DNA from: Permianibacter fluminis
Lineage (GTDB): Bacteria; Pseudomonadota; Gammaproteobacteria; Enterobacterales; Permianibacteraceae
DNA: 64,000 nucleotides
Assembly (NCBI RefSeq): GCF_013179735.1
Contig: NZ_JABMEG010000001.1
Location: 1,860,001-1,924,000 of the forward strand
Direction: 5' to 3'
This document shows, piece after piece, positions 42,210-51,148 of this stretch. Position numbers and translations under genes: made by a program. Numbering within the stretch: position 1 is the first letter of the stretch; every line of letters starts with the position of its first letter. The notes under the pieces are model-generated. The model ran no database searches. It was not told the DNA's origin and saw only the letters and a list, made by a program, of their open reading frames with translations.

Positions 42210-42224
42210 CAGCAGGTGATTGAA

Positions 42225-42635
42225 ATGAATGATTTCGTTTTGCACGAACGCTTGGCGGCCGATTGCCTCATCGTTGGCGACTGGCCGCTGTGTCGCGTGC
42301 TGTTGATGAACGACAGCAATTACCCGTGGCTGATTCTGGTGCCGCGCCGGCCGGATCTGCGCGAGATTTACCAGCTGGATGCCGCTGATCGCACGCAGTT
42401 TCTCGCCGAGTCGTGCACGCTGGGCGAAGCGCTGATGCAGCAGTTTGCCGGCGATAAACTGAACGTGGCTGCACTCGGCAACATGGTGCCGCAGCTGCAT
42501 ATTCATCACATTGTGCGCAAAGTCGGTGATGCAGCGTGGCCGGCGCCGGTGTGGGGCAAGGTGCCGGCGCTGCCGTATGCACCGGCAGCGGCGGACGCGT
42601 TGCTGAAGACCTTGCGGGCGAAGCTGTCGCTGTAA
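42225..42635 (+). CDS. HIT family protein
   Basis: A 136-residue histidine-triad protein. The triad is in 'NMVPQLHIHHIVRKVGD' (H-x-H-x-H form) near residues 90-95. The start MNDFVLHERLAADCLIVGDWPLCRVLLMND fits the short bacterial HIT group that hydrolyses nucleotide conjugates. The frame extends 24 codons upstream, but that part translates the tandem repeat array, so I start at the ATG at 42225. Confidence 0.88.
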   Translation: MNDFVLHERLAADCLIVGDWPLCRVLLMNDSNYPWLILVPRRPDLREIYQLDAADRTQFLAESCTLGEALMQQFAGDKLNVAALGNMVPQLHIHHIVRKVGDAAWPAPVWGKVPALPYAPAAADALLKTLRAKLSL

Positions 42636-42746
42636 GCGCCGGTATTTCCGTCGGTCGTTAGCGAAGCGCTTACTTTCTGCACGATTCTTGTCGCTAACAA
42701 AAATTCGCGCTGCGGTCTTTGCCGGCTTTCGGCTAAGATCGCCGCT

Positions 42747-43135
42747 GGGAGTCGGCCAGACAGTCGCTGGTGCCGCAAGGTGCTGGAGGAAAGTCCGGAC
42801 TCCATAGGGCAGGGTGCCAGGTAACGCCTGGACGGCGCGAGCCGATGGAAAGTGCAACAGAAAGATACCGCCGATGTGGCTTGTCCGAGCTGGGACTGGA
42901 AACAGGAACAGAACGGAAACGGTCGCAGGTAAGGGTGAAATGGTGCGGTAAGAGCGCACCGCGTCCCTGGCAACAGGCGATGGCACGGCAAACCCCACCC
43001 GGAGCAAGACCAAATAGGCGTCCAATGGCGTGGCCCGCGCTGGACGCGGGTAGGTTGCTTGAGCCGACTGGTGACAGGCGGCCCAGAGGAATGACTGTCC
43101 TCGACAGAATCCGGCTTATCGGCCGACTCCCTTCT
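42747..43135 (+). ncRNA. rnpB: RNase P RNA component, class A
   Basis: The 5' end gggagtcggcc (42747-42757) pairs with ggccgactccc (43121-43131) as the P1 stem. Internal blocks are almost identical to the E. coli RNA: gaggaaagtccggactccat, agggcagggtgccaggtaac, ggtaagggtgaaa-ggtgcggtaagagcgcacc, and ggagcaagaccaaatagg. The late segment gaatgactgtc-cgacagaa-ccggcttatc matches too. Together with RnpA it trims tRNA 5' leaders. It lies just before mraZ, as in Pseudomonas. The exact 3' end is estimated. Confidence 0.97.
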
Positions 43136-43252
43136 TTTCACCTCCCTTTCGTTCCGGTGCGCCAGGGCAGGCGCTTCCTGACCAAACTTAAAGTGAATTC
43201 TCACGTTCCATGCACAAGAGTTTGATTTCGTTTTCTTCCTTCCAACTGGTAC

Positions 43253-43261
43253 TTATCCACA
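43253..43261 (+). promoter_or_regulatory. Perfect DnaA box upstream of the division operon
   Basis: TTATCCACA, the consensus DnaA-binding 9-mer, 68 bp before the -35 element of the mraZ promoter. A second box with one mismatch (tgtggatca, reverse orientation) lies at about 43385-43393, overlapping the last MraZ repeat. Confidence 0.5.
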
Positions 43262-43328
43262 AGCTGTGATCCAGCGCTAAGTCCTTGTCAAACAAGCGTT
43301 ATTTCCCCGAATTAAAGCGGGAATTTGC

Positions 43329-43357
43329 TTGACGGTGATCACCCTCGTTTCTATAGT
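43329..43357 (+). promoter_or_regulatory. Promoter of the mraZ-led division operon
   Basis: TTGACG (43329-43334), exact 17-bp spacer, TATAGT (43352-43357), one mismatch each. The spacer holds the perfect 10-bp palindrome ggtgatcacc (43334-43343), a possible additional operator. It should drive the long mra/dcw transcript. Confidence 0.82.
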
Positions 43358-43390
43358 GGCGAAAAGTGGGGAAACGTGTCGTTTTGTGGA
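43356..43390 (+). promoter_or_regulatory. MraZ-binding repeats, four copies spaced 10 bp
   Basis: GTGGCG, GTGGGG, GTGTCG and GTGGAT start at 43356, 43366, 43376 and 43386, separated by 4-base A/T-rich spacers. MraZ binds direct repeats of TGGG(N) with 10-bp periodicity between promoter and gene. Here the first copy touches the -10 element, so autorepression is expected. Confidence 0.85.
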
Positions 43391-43428
43391 TCACGTTTCA
43401 GGTTCAACCGGACAGGACAGTCAAACCA

Positions 43429-43875
43429 GTGTTTCGTGGGGCAAGTGCCATCTCGGTAGACGCAAAGGGCCGCATCGCCATGCCAGCCCGGCACCGTGAC
43501 GCCCTGCAAAACCTCTGCGCCGGTCAGCTGGTCATCACCCGCGATTTGAGCCTGCCATGCCTGCTGGTGTTTCCGATGCCGGCCTGGGAACGGCTCGAGC
43601 AAGACCTTGAGAAGTTGTCGAACACCAACCCGGTGCACCAACGCATCAAACGCATCCTGATGGGTTTTGCCACCGAAATCGAGCTCGACAGCGCCGGCCG
43701 CATGCTGTTGCCGCAAGTGCTGCGCGAGCAGTGCGGCATGACCAAGGACGCGATGTTGGTCGGTCAAGGCAAAGTGTTCCAGCTCTGGGATGCCGGTCGT
43801 TGGGATGAACAGATCCGGGTCGATATCGAGGCCCACGGTACTGATACCGCTGAATTACCAGCGCTCTCGTTCTAA
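43429..43875 (+). CDS. mraZ: Transcriptional regulator MraZ
   Basis: A 148-residue protein with two AbrB-like MraZ half-domains, marked by 'VDAKGRIAMPARHRD' and 'LDSAGRMLLPQVLRE'. It represses its own operon by binding the upstream repeats. The GTG at 43429 (MFRGASAIS) with agga-type ribosome site about 9 bases upstream fits the family N-terminus; the frame extends earlier but would overlap the operator. Confidence 0.95.
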   Translation: MFRGASAISVDAKGRIAMPARHRDALQNLCAGQLVITRDLSLPCLLVFPMPAWERLEQDLEKLSNTNPVHQRIKRILMGFATEIELDSAGRMLLPQVLREQCGMTKDAMLVGQGKVFQLWDAGRWDEQIRVDIEAHGTDTAELPALSF

Positions 43876-43887
43876 GGGGACAGGCCC

Positions 43888-44805
43888 ATGCACGAGACGG
43901 TACTCCTGCACGAATCGGTGGCAGCGCTGGCGGTGCGTGCGGATGGTTTCTATGTGGACGCCACCTTTGGTCGCGGCGGCCACAGCGGTTTGATTTTGCA
44001 GCAGCTGGGTCCTGCGGGTCGGTTGCTGGGTATTGATAAAGATCCGCAGGCGATAGCGGTCGCGCACGAACAATTCGGCAGCGACCCGCGGTTTTCAATC
44101 GAGCAGGGCGCGTTTTCGCAGCTGGCCGATTTGATTGCACGACGCGGCATGACCGGCAAGGTCGATGGCGTGTTGATGGACTTGGGCGTGTCGTCGCCTC
44201 AACTGGACGAAGCGGCGCGCGGATTCAGTTTTATGCGTGACGGAGAACTGGACATGCGCATGGATCCCACGCGGGGACAAAGCGCAGCCGCCTTTCTCGC
44301 CACGGCGACGGATGAAACCATCGCCGATGTGCTTTATCGTCTTGGCGAAGAACGCCAATCCCGTCGCATCGCCCGCGCCATTGTTGCCGCGCGCGAGGTC
44401 GAGCCCATCACCCGCACGGTCCAGCTCGCCAATATCGTTGCCGAGGCGCTACCGCGGCACGAAAAACACAAACATCCGGCCACCCGTACCTTTCTCGCGT
44501 TGCGTCTGTTCGTCAACGATGAACTCGGCGAAGTTGAGCGGGTATTGCCGCAAGCATTTGAAGTGTTGGCGCCGGGCGGCCGGTTGGCGGTGATCAGTTT
44601 TCATTCGCTCGAAGATCGCATCGTCAAGCAGTACCTGAAGCGCGAAGCCAAAGGCGACGATCTGCCGAAAGATCTGCCGATTCGCGCCAGCGAAATTCAC
44701 GCCCGGGTCAAGCTGCACGGCAAGGTGGTGCCATCGGCTCAGGAAGTTGCCCGCAACCCGCGCTCACGCAGTGCCGTGCTGCGCATTGCGGAGAAGCTCG
44801 CATGA
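43888..44805 (+). CDS. rsmH: 16S rRNA m4C1402 methyltransferase RsmH
   Basis: A 305-residue AdoMet-dependent enzyme. It starts with [10 protein letters not shown] and has '[16 protein letters not shown]' (AdoMet site), '[31 protein letters not shown]', and '[20 protein letters not shown]'. It methylates N4 of C1402 in the ribosomal P site. It follows mraZ by 12 bases with agggga as ribosome site. Its stop overlaps the start of a 38-residue frame rather than ftsL. Confidence 0.97.
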   Translation: MHETVLLHESVAALAVRADGFYVDATFGRGGHSGLILQQLGPAGRLLGIDKDPQAIAVAHEQFGSDPRFSIEQGAFSQLADLIARRGMTGKVDGVLMDLGVSSPQLDEAARGFSFMRDGELDMRMDPTRGQSAAAFLATATDETIADVLYRLGEERQSRRIARAIVAAREVEPITRTVQLANIVAEALPRHEKHKHPATRTFLALRLFVNDELGEVERVLPQAFEVLAPGGRLAVISFHSLEDRIVKQYLKREAKGDDLPKDLPIRASEIHARVKLHGKVVPSAQEVARNPRSRSAVLRIAEKLA

Positions 44806-44918
44806 ACCTCTCCGTGTACTGGCATGACCAACCACTCTGCCCTCAGTCTTGCTGTCGCAGTGATTCGACGCCAGCGCGTGCCGTGCTGATTGTGTTTATC
44901 GCCGAGAAGTTGGCATGA
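44802..44918 (+). CDS. Possible 38-aa protein between rsmH and ftsL
   Basis: An ATG at 44802 overlaps the rsmH stop (ATGA), and the TGA at 44916-44918 overlaps the ftsL ATG (ATGA), so the frame is stitched into the operon on both sides. The predicted peptide is Cys-rich in the middle (CPQSCC) and ends [13 protein letters not shown]. That end copies the RsmH C-terminus ([11 protein letters not shown]), as does the DNA (gtgccgtgct, gagaag, gcatgaac). It may be the product of an imperfect duplication of the rsmH-ftsL junction, a leader peptide that keeps translation coupled, or a real small protein. The ribosome site in front is gagaag. Confidence 0.45.
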   Translation: MNLSVYWHDQPLCPQSCCRSDSTPARAVLIVFIAEKLA

Positions 44919-45235
44919 ACGCCAGCACCGAACAGCCCTCCCTGCTGAAGGCGCTGCTGGCCAGCTTGCGCGGCGTCGGTTTTGCCGTGGCGTTGCTCGC
45001 CTTGCTGACCTTGCTGTCCGCCTTGGCCGTGGTCTGGAGCGCGTATCAGACCCGGATGGCACGTGCGGAATTGGAAGCGCTGGAAAAGCAGCGTGACGAT
45101 CTCGACAACGATTACCGCGCGCTGAAGCTGGGTCAAGCCGCGCTTGCCGAGCACGGCCGGGTCGAAACAGTTGCGACGCAAAAATTGGGCATGGAGCGGG
45201 TCGGCATTGCCAATGAACGGGTGGTGCAACCATGA
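44915..45235 (+). CDS. ftsL: Cell division protein FtsL
   Basis: A 106-residue bitopic protein: a short cytoplasmic part, a membrane span (about residues 22-42), and a periplasmic leucine-zipper-like helix ('ARAELEALEKQRDDLDNDYRALKL'), ending in 'VATQKLGMERVGIANERVVQP'. It binds FtsB and FtsQ to make the divisome core trimer. Sequence is poorly conserved, but the place between rsmH and ftsI and the GMxxP-like end make it certain. Stop overlaps ftsI start. Confidence 0.93.
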   Translation: MNASTEQPSLLKALLASLRGVGFAVALLALLTLLSALAVVWSAYQTRMARAELEALEKQRDDLDNDYRALKLGQAALAEHGRVETVATQKLGMERVGIANERVVQP

Positions 45236-47178
45236 GCCGCGCAGCAGGCAAGGATCAGGCGAAGCCAGTGCCGGCCAAAAAAATGCCGGCGGCCAAGGCA
45301 ATGAGTGCCGCCACTGCCAAATCGGGTGCGGCCAAGGCAACGGCCGATACCCGCCGCAATTATCCGGTTTACAACTGGCGTTTCTATTTCCTCGGCGGCG
45401 TGCTGGTACTCGGCTTTGTCGGCCTTGGTGTTCGCGCCGGTTATCTGCAGCTGGTTGAGAATTCCTTCCTGCAAAAAGAGAGTGCGGTGCGCGCGCTGCG
45501 CGATGCTCCCATTGCCAGCTATCGCGGCAGCATTCTGGATCGCAATGGCCAGCAGCTGGCGGTCTCCATCGAAGTGGCATCGCTGTATATCGACCCGCGC
45601 GAAATCAAAGAAAAGCACGATGCCGAAGGGCTGCGCCAAGGCACCGCTTGGCACCAGCTGGCCGCGTTGCTGGGTTTGAAAACTTCTGCCTTGAACAAAT
45701 TGGTCGAGAACAACGCCAAGAAGCATTTCGTCTGGGTCAAACGGCAACTGGAGCCGACGGTCGCCAAGCTGGTGCGGCAATTGGATCTGCCTGGCGTGCA
45801 TTTGACTCGTGAATATCGCCGTTCCTATCCGGCCGGCGAAGTGGCCGCGCACGTGGTGGGTTTCACCAACATCGACGAAAAAGGTATCGAAGGCATCGAG
45901 CGGGCGTTTGATGAGCAGTTGACCGGCACGCCGGGCAGCGAGCGGCAATTGCTGGATCGCAAGCGTCGCGTGGTCGAGTCGCAAGGCGTGCTGCAGGAGG
46001 CTGAACCGGGTCAGGATATCGAGCTGGCACTGGATGGTCGTTTGCAAAACCTGACCTTCCGCGAGTTGCGCGCCACCGTCAATGAACAGCATGCACGCGC
46101 CGGTTCGGCGGTAATCCTTGACGTCAATACCGGTGAAGTGCTGGCGATGGCGAATTTGCCTTCCTACAACCCGAACAAGCGCAATGACCGGCCGAAAGGC
46201 GCGACCCGCAATCGCGCCATCACCGACATGTTCGAGCCCGGCTCAACGGTCAAGCCGTTGGTGGTGGTCGGTGCGCTCGAGTCCGGCAAATACACACCGC
46301 ATACCGTGATCGATACCCGTCCGGGTTATTTGCGTGTTGGTGGTTCCTGGGTGCGAGATACCAGCAATCACGGCGTGCTGGATGTCACCGGTGTGATCAA
46401 GAAATCCAGCAATATTGGCGTTACCCAAATGGCGCTCAGTTTGTCGAAGGAGCAATTCCTCGGCACTTATGAGCGGTTCGGTCTGGGTCAGCCATTGAAT
46501 ACCGGGTTTCCTGGCGAAACTGCCGGCCGGCTGAACCTGGACAAGCGCTGGTCGAAATTCGAATTGGCCACCGCGTCGTATGGCTATGGTTTGACTGCCA
46601 GTCCGCTGCAAATTGCCAGTGCTTACGCCACGCTGGCCAGCGGCGGTATCAAACGTCCGGTAAGCATGTTGAAAGTCAAAGGTGGTGTGATTGGTGAGCG
46701 CGTTGCTGACGAACACGTGACCCAGGAAGTGCTGGCGATGATGCGCGAAGTGATCACCGATGGTGGCACCGGCAAGCGCGCCAAAGTTGGCGGCTATTGC
46801 GTATCGGGCAAGACCGGCACCGTGCACAAGGCCGTGGCCGGTGGCTACAGCGACGATTATTTCTCGGTGTTTGCCGGCATTGCGCCCTGTGAGAATCCAC
46901 GCCTGGTCATGGTGGTGGTGGTGGATGAGCCGAGCGGTGACAAATACTACGGTGGCGATATCGCGGCGCCGGTCTTCAGCGCCGTGATGGATCAGGCGCT
47001 ACGTCTCATCAATGTCGCACCGGATGACAAGTCGGCGGTTCGCGTCGGCCAGCAGCAAGCACGCGCGAGCCAACCGAATGTGGTCAGCTCTGCGCCCGCG
47101 CCGGTCCGCGCACCCGCACAAACTTCAGCAAAAATTTCCGCGCAGATTTCAACACCAGCAGGAGGTCACGATGTCTGA
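45232..47178 (+). CDS. ftsI: Septal peptidoglycan transpeptidase PBP3 (FtsI)
   Basis: A 648-residue class B PBP. An Ala/Lys-rich cytoplasmic extension (~45 residues), a membrane span (~53-72), the pedestal domain ('SYRGSILDRNGQQLAVS') and a transpeptidase domain with STVK (Ser338), SSN and KTGT follow. It cross-links septal wall with FtsW. The cytoplasmic tail and the Ala/Pro/Gln-rich C-terminal tail of ~45 residues are longer than in E. coli. Overlaps murE by 8 bases. Confidence 0.97.
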   Translation: MSRAAGKDQAKPVPAKKMPAAKAMSAATAKSGAAKATADTRRNYPVYNWRFYFLGGVLVLGFVGLGVRAGYLQLVENSFLQKESAVRALRDAPIASYRGSILDRNGQQLAVSIEVASLYIDPREIKEKHDAEGLRQGTAWHQLAALLGLKTSALNKLVENNAKKHFVWVKRQLEPTVAKLVRQLDLPGVHLTREYRRSYPAGEVAAHVVGFTNIDEKGIEGIERAFDEQLTGTPGSERQLLDRKRRVVESQGVLQEAEPGQDIELALDGRLQNLTFRELRATVNEQHARAGSAVILDVNTGEVLAMANLPSYNPNKRNDRPKGATRNRAITDMFEPGSTVKPLVVVGALESGKYTPHTVIDTRPGYLRVGGSWVRDTSNHGVLDVTGVIKKSSNIGVTQMALSLSKEQFLGTYERFGLGQPLNTGFPGETAGRLNLDKRWSKFELATASYGYGLTASPLQIASAYATLASGGIKRPVSMLKVKGGVIGERVADEHVTQEVLAMMREVITDGGTGKRAKVGGYCVSGKTGTVHKAVAGGYSDDYFSVFAGIAPCENPRLVMVVVVDEPSGDKYYGGDIAAPVFSAVMDQALRLINVAPDDKSAVRVGQQQARASQPNVVSSAPAPVRAPAQTSAKISAQISTPAGGHDV

Positions 47179-48670
47179 ATCAAAAGTGACCCTGACGCTA
47201 CAGCAATTGCTGGCTGGCGAATCGGTGCAGGTGTCCGCCAGCATGGCGGCGATTCCGGTTACCCGGCTGACGCTGGACAGTCGTGATGTCCAGTTTGGTG
47301 ACATCTTCATTGCCCTGGCCGGCACCGCCACTGATGGTCGCAAATTTATTGCCGACGCGTTTGCGCGTGGCGCGGTCGCCGCATTGACGGAAACCGCCAA
47401 CGGTGACGAACGTTTGATCGCCGTGCCCAATCTGCGTATGCGGGTGTCGGCACTGGCCGCAAAAACCTACGACGATGCCAGTGCCGCGATGCCGCTTTAC
47501 GCGGTAACCGGCACCAATGGTAAGACTACTACCAGCCAGTTGCTGGCCGCCGCACTGACCCGGCTGACCGGACCGACCTTCGTGCTCGGTACGCTCGGCT
47601 ATGGCTTGTTTGGCGAATTGCAACCGGGTCGGCACACAACGCCTGATGCCATCGCTTTGCAACGGCTGCTGGCCGAAGGTCTGAAACAAGGTGCCCGCGC
47701 GGCGGCAATGGAAGTGTCTTCACATGGTCTGGATCAGGGCCGGGTCGAGGCGCTGCATTTCCGCACCGCGATTTTCACCAATCTGACCCGCGATCACCTC
47801 GATTACCACGGCACCATGGCCGCCTACGGCGCCGCCAAACGTCGGCTGTTTGTCTGGCCGGCGCTGCAGCACGCGGTGATCAATGCCGATGACGAATTTG
47901 GTCGCGAACTGCTGGCCGATCCCGCCATTACCGCCAGCAAATATTCCTACGGTGTTCGCGCGCATGCCATTGCCGGCATCGCGGGCAGCGTGCACGCCGA
48001 ACGCATTCACTACAGCAGCGACGGCATTCTGGCCGAAATCGTCACGCCTTGGGGGCGCAAGCTGCTGCAAAGCCCGCTGCTCGGCGAATTCAACCTGAGC
48101 AATTTGCTGGCGGCGCTGACCGCGCTTTGCGCCAACGGTTTTTCGCTCGATGAGGTTGCCGGCGTGCTCGGTACGGTGCAGCCAATCGCTGGCCGGATGG
48201 AACGGTTTGGTGGCGGCGAGCAACCGCTGGTCGTGGTCGATTACGCCCACACCCCGGATGCGCTGGAAAAAGCGCTGATGGCGCTGCGCCTGCATTGCCA
48301 CGGCAAAGTTGCCGTCGTGTTTGGTTGCGGCGGTGATCGCGACAAAGGCAAGCGGCCGGAAATGGGCGCCATCGCGGAACGCTTTGCCGACGATGTGGTG
48401 CTGAGCAATGACAATCCGCGTTCGGAAGCGCCGCTGGCCATCGCCAATGACATTCGTGCTGGCATGAAAGCCGGTGCAGGCGTTCGTTTCATTGCCGATC
48501 GCCAGCAGGCCATCGCCACCGTGTTGGCTGAGTTGCAGGCCGGTGATGCCTTGTTGTTGGCCGGCAAGGGGCATGAAGCCTATGTCGAAGCCAATGGCCA
48601 GCGCACGCCGTATTCGGAAGTGGCCGTAGTGCAAACCTTGTTGCAGAACCTGCAGGGAGCGCGGCGCTGA
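47171..48670 (+). CDS. murE: UDP-MurNAc-L-Ala-D-Glu:meso-DAP ligase
   Basis: A 499-residue Mur ligase. The ATP loop is TGTNGKTTTSQ, and 'SNDNPRSEAPL' holds the DNPR motif that selects meso-diaminopimelate, so the wall should be of the DAP type. Also 'EVSSHGLDQGR' and 'DYAHTPDALEKAL'. Cytoplasmic, third step of stem peptide assembly. The ATG at 47171 has ggaggt 7 bases upstream. Stop overlaps murF start. Confidence 0.97.
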   Translation: MSESKVTLTLQQLLAGESVQVSASMAAIPVTRLTLDSRDVQFGDIFIALAGTATDGRKFIADAFARGAVAALTETANGDERLIAVPNLRMRVSALAAKTYDDASAAMPLYAVTGTNGKTTTSQLLAAALTRLTGPTFVLGTLGYGLFGELQPGRHTTPDAIALQRLLAEGLKQGARAAAMEVSSHGLDQGRVEALHFRTAIFTNLTRDHLDYHGTMAAYGAAKRRLFVWPALQHAVINADDEFGRELLADPAITASKYSYGVRAHAIAGIAGSVHAERIHYSSDGILAEIVTPWGRKLLQSPLLGEFNLSNLLAALTALCANGFSLDEVAGVLGTVQPIAGRMERFGGGEQPLVVVDYAHTPDALEKALMALRLHCHGKVAVVFGCGGDRDKGKRPEMGAIAERFADDVVLSNDNPRSEAPLAIANDIRAGMKAGAGVRFIADRQQAIATVLAELQAGDALLLAGKGHEAYVEANGQRTPYSEVAVVQTLLQNLQGARR

Positions 48671-50055
48671 TGGACATGCAATTGCGTGACATCGCCGCCG
48701 CGACCAGCGGCCAGCTGCACGGCGCTGATGCGGCCAGCGAAATGCACGTGCGCGCAGTCAACACCGATTCCCGGCAACCGGTGCCGGCATCGCTGTTTGT
48801 GGCGCTGCGCGGTGAGCGGTTTGATGCCCATGAATTTGCCGCCGGCGCGATCGCCGGCGGCGCGATCGCGCTGCTGGTCGAGCGAGTGTTGCCGCTGTCA
48901 GTACCACAGATCGTGGTGGCCGATACCCGGCGCGCACTCGGTGATTTGGCGCGCGCCTGGCGTCGCCGCTGCGCTGCCACGGTTGTCGGTTTGACCGGCA
49001 GCGCCGGCAAAACCACGGTCAAGGAAATGATCGCCAGCATTCTGCGTCAGGACGGCGAGACCTTGGCGACCCAAGGCAATCTTAACAATGACATCGGTGT
49101 ACCGCTGACGCTGTTTCGGTTGCAACCCAGCCATCGCTACGCCGTGATCGAAATGGGCGCCAATCACGCTGGTGAAATTGCCTATTGCGCGGCGATCGCC
49201 GAGCCCAGCGTCGCGGCCATTACTCTCATTGGTGCCGCGCATCTGGAAGGCTTTGGCTCCATCGAAGGCGTGGCCCGCGCCAAGAGTGAAATTTTTGCTG
49301 CCTTGCCGACCAATGGTTGCGCGGTGCTGAACCAGGATGCCCTTCATCAACCGATACTGCGGGCGGCAATCGGCTCGCGCAAAACGCTGGGCTTCGGTTC
49401 GACGCCGGCAGCGGATATTCGCGCTGAAAATATTGTCCTCGACAGTGCCGCCTGTGCCCGTTTCACCTTGGTGACGCCGCGTGGTCAAGTGGCGGTGCAA
49501 TTGCCGGTGCCCGGTCAGCACAATGTCATGAATGCGTTGGCTGCTGCCGGTGTTGGTGAAGCGCTCGGTCTGCCGTTGGCGCGGATTGCCAAAGGTTTGC
49601 AGGAAACCCCGGTTGTCGGCGGCCGTCTGGTGCGCAAACAAACGCGCAGCGGCGCCGCGCTGATTGATGACACCTACAACGCCAATCTGGAATCGGTCAA
49701 AGCGGCGATTGATCTGTTGGTCAGTTTGCCGGGGCAGCCGGTGCTGGTGCTTGGCGATATGGGTGAACTGGGTGCCGAAGCCGCCGCCATTCATGCCGAG
49801 GTCGGCCGTTATGCCCGTGAGAAGCGCCTTGCCGCGCTGTACAGCCTCGGCAAACTGAGTGCGGAAACCAGCGCCGCGTTTGGCGCCGGTGGCCAGCATT
49901 TTCTCGAACTGGAGCCGCTGCTGGTGGCACTCCAGACTGCCTTGACTGCCACCCATGTGGTGCTGGTCAAGGGTTCACGCAGTGCACGCATGGAGCGCGT
50001 TGTTTCTGCTCTTTCAACTCCCAACAACGACAAAGATCATGGGGAGATGCACTGA
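48670..50055 (+). CDS. murF: UDP-MurNAc-tripeptide:D-Ala-D-Ala ligase
   Basis: A 461-residue Mur ligase with '[15 protein letters not shown]' (ATP loop), '[16 protein letters not shown]', and '[20 protein letters not shown]'. It adds D-Ala-D-Ala to complete the pentapeptide. The start overlaps the murE stop by one base (TGATG), and its own stop overlaps mraY the same way. Confidence 0.97.
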   Translation: MDMQLRDIAAATSGQLHGADAASEMHVRAVNTDSRQPVPASLFVALRGERFDAHEFAAGAIAGGAIALLVERVLPLSVPQIVVADTRRALGDLARAWRRRCAATVVGLTGSAGKTTVKEMIASILRQDGETLATQGNLNNDIGVPLTLFRLQPSHRYAVIEMGANHAGEIAYCAAIAEPSVAAITLIGAAHLEGFGSIEGVARAKSEIFAALPTNGCAVLNQDALHQPILRAAIGSRKTLGFGSTPAADIRAENIVLDSAACARFTLVTPRGQVAVQLPVPGQHNVMNALAAAGVGEALGLPLARIAKGLQETPVVGGRLVRKQTRSGAALIDDTYNANLESVKAAIDLLVSLPGQPVLVLGDMGELGAEAAAIHAEVGRYAREKRLAALYSLGKLSAETSAAFGAGGQHFLELEPLLVALQTALTATHVVLVKGSRSARMERVVSALSTPNNDKDHGEMH

Positions 50056-51137
50056 TGCTTCTGTGGCTCACGCAATACCTTGAACAGTACTACCACGGCT
50101 TCAACGTCTTTGGTTACCTGACGTTCCGGACCATTCTCGGCGTGCTGACCTCGCTGGCGATCTCCTTGATCGTCGGGCCGAAAATGATCGCCTGGTTGCG
50201 CCATTATCAAGTCGGCCAAACCGTGCGCAAAGACGGCCCGCAAACGCACCTGAGCAAATCCGGTACGCCAACCATGGGCGGCACTCTGATTCTGGTGGCG
50301 ATCGCGCTCAGCACGCTGCTGTGGGCCAATCTGAACAATCGTTTTGTCTGGGTGGTGCTGCTGGTCACGCTCGGATTTGGCGCCGTCGGTTTTGCTGACG
50401 ATTACATCAAGCTGGTGCGCAAGGATCCGAAAGGCCTGATTGCCCGCTGGAAATATCTCTGGCAATCGGTAGTCGGCGTTGCCGCGGCCATTTATCTCTA
50501 TCTGCATGCCGGCAGCGCTGCCGAAACCACCTTGATCATTCCGTTCTTCAAGGGCGTGTTGCTGCCGCTCGGACTCGGTTACGTGTTGCTGACCTATTTC
50601 GTCATTGTTGGCACCAGTAATGCGGTCAACTTGACCGATGGTCTCGATGGGTTGGCCATTGTCCCGACCGTGATGGTCGCCGGCGCGCTGGCGGTGTTTG
50701 CCTATGTGACCGGCAATACGGTGTTTGCAGAATACCTGCAGATTCCCTACGTCCACGGCGTTGGTGAAGTGGCGGTGTTCTGCGGCGCGATTGTCGGCGC
50801 GGGCTTGGGTTTCCTCTGGTTCAACACTTATCCGGCCATGGTGTTCATGGGCGATGTCGGCGCGCTGGCACTCGGTGCGGCGCTTGGCACGGTTGCGGTG
50901 CTGGTCCGGCAAGAGCTGGTGCTGTTCGTGATGGGCGGTGTGTTCGTCATGGAAACGGTGTCGGTGATAGTGCAGGTCGCGTCGTTCAAATTGACCGGCC
51001 GCCGGGTGTTCCGGATGGCGCCGATTCATCACCATTTTGAATTGAAAGGCTGGCCGGAACCGCGGGTTATTGTCCGGTTCTGGATTATTACCGTGATTCT
51101 GGTGCTGGCCGGTTTGGCCACGCTGAAACTGCGCTAA
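50055..51137 (+). CDS. mraY: Phospho-MurNAc-pentapeptide translocase
   Basis: A 360-residue membrane enzyme with ten spans. Signature segments are '[23 protein letters not shown]', 'FADDYIKL', '[11 protein letters not shown]' (catalytic Asp), '[18 protein letters not shown]' and '[17 protein letters not shown]'. It joins phospho-MurNAc-pentapeptide to undecaprenyl phosphate, forming lipid I. Confidence 0.98.
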   Translation: MLLWLTQYLEQYYHGFNVFGYLTFRTILGVLTSLAISLIVGPKMIAWLRHYQVGQTVRKDGPQTHLSKSGTPTMGGTLILVAIALSTLLWANLNNRFVWVVLLVTLGFGAVGFADDYIKLVRKDPKGLIARWKYLWQSVVGVAAAIYLYLHAGSAAETTLIIPFFKGVLLPLGLGYVLLTYFVIVGTSNAVNLTDGLDGLAIVPTVMVAGALAVFAYVTGNTVFAEYLQIPYVHGVGEVAVFCGAIVGAGLGFLWFNTYPAMVFMGDVGALALGAALGTVAVLVRQELVLFVMGGVFVMETVSVIVQVASFKLTGRRVFRMAPIHHHFELKGWPEPRVIVRFWIITVILVLAGLATLKLR

Positions 51138-51148
51138 GGATAAGCGTT

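Noticed and set aside
42153-42224. In-frame 24-codon extension of the HIT protein
   Set aside because: It translates the tandem repeat array and has no family match; the ATG at 42225 fits HIT proteins.
42770-43225. Open frames over rnpB on both strands
   Set aside because: The region is RNase P RNA with paired ends and conserved core blocks, not protein coding.
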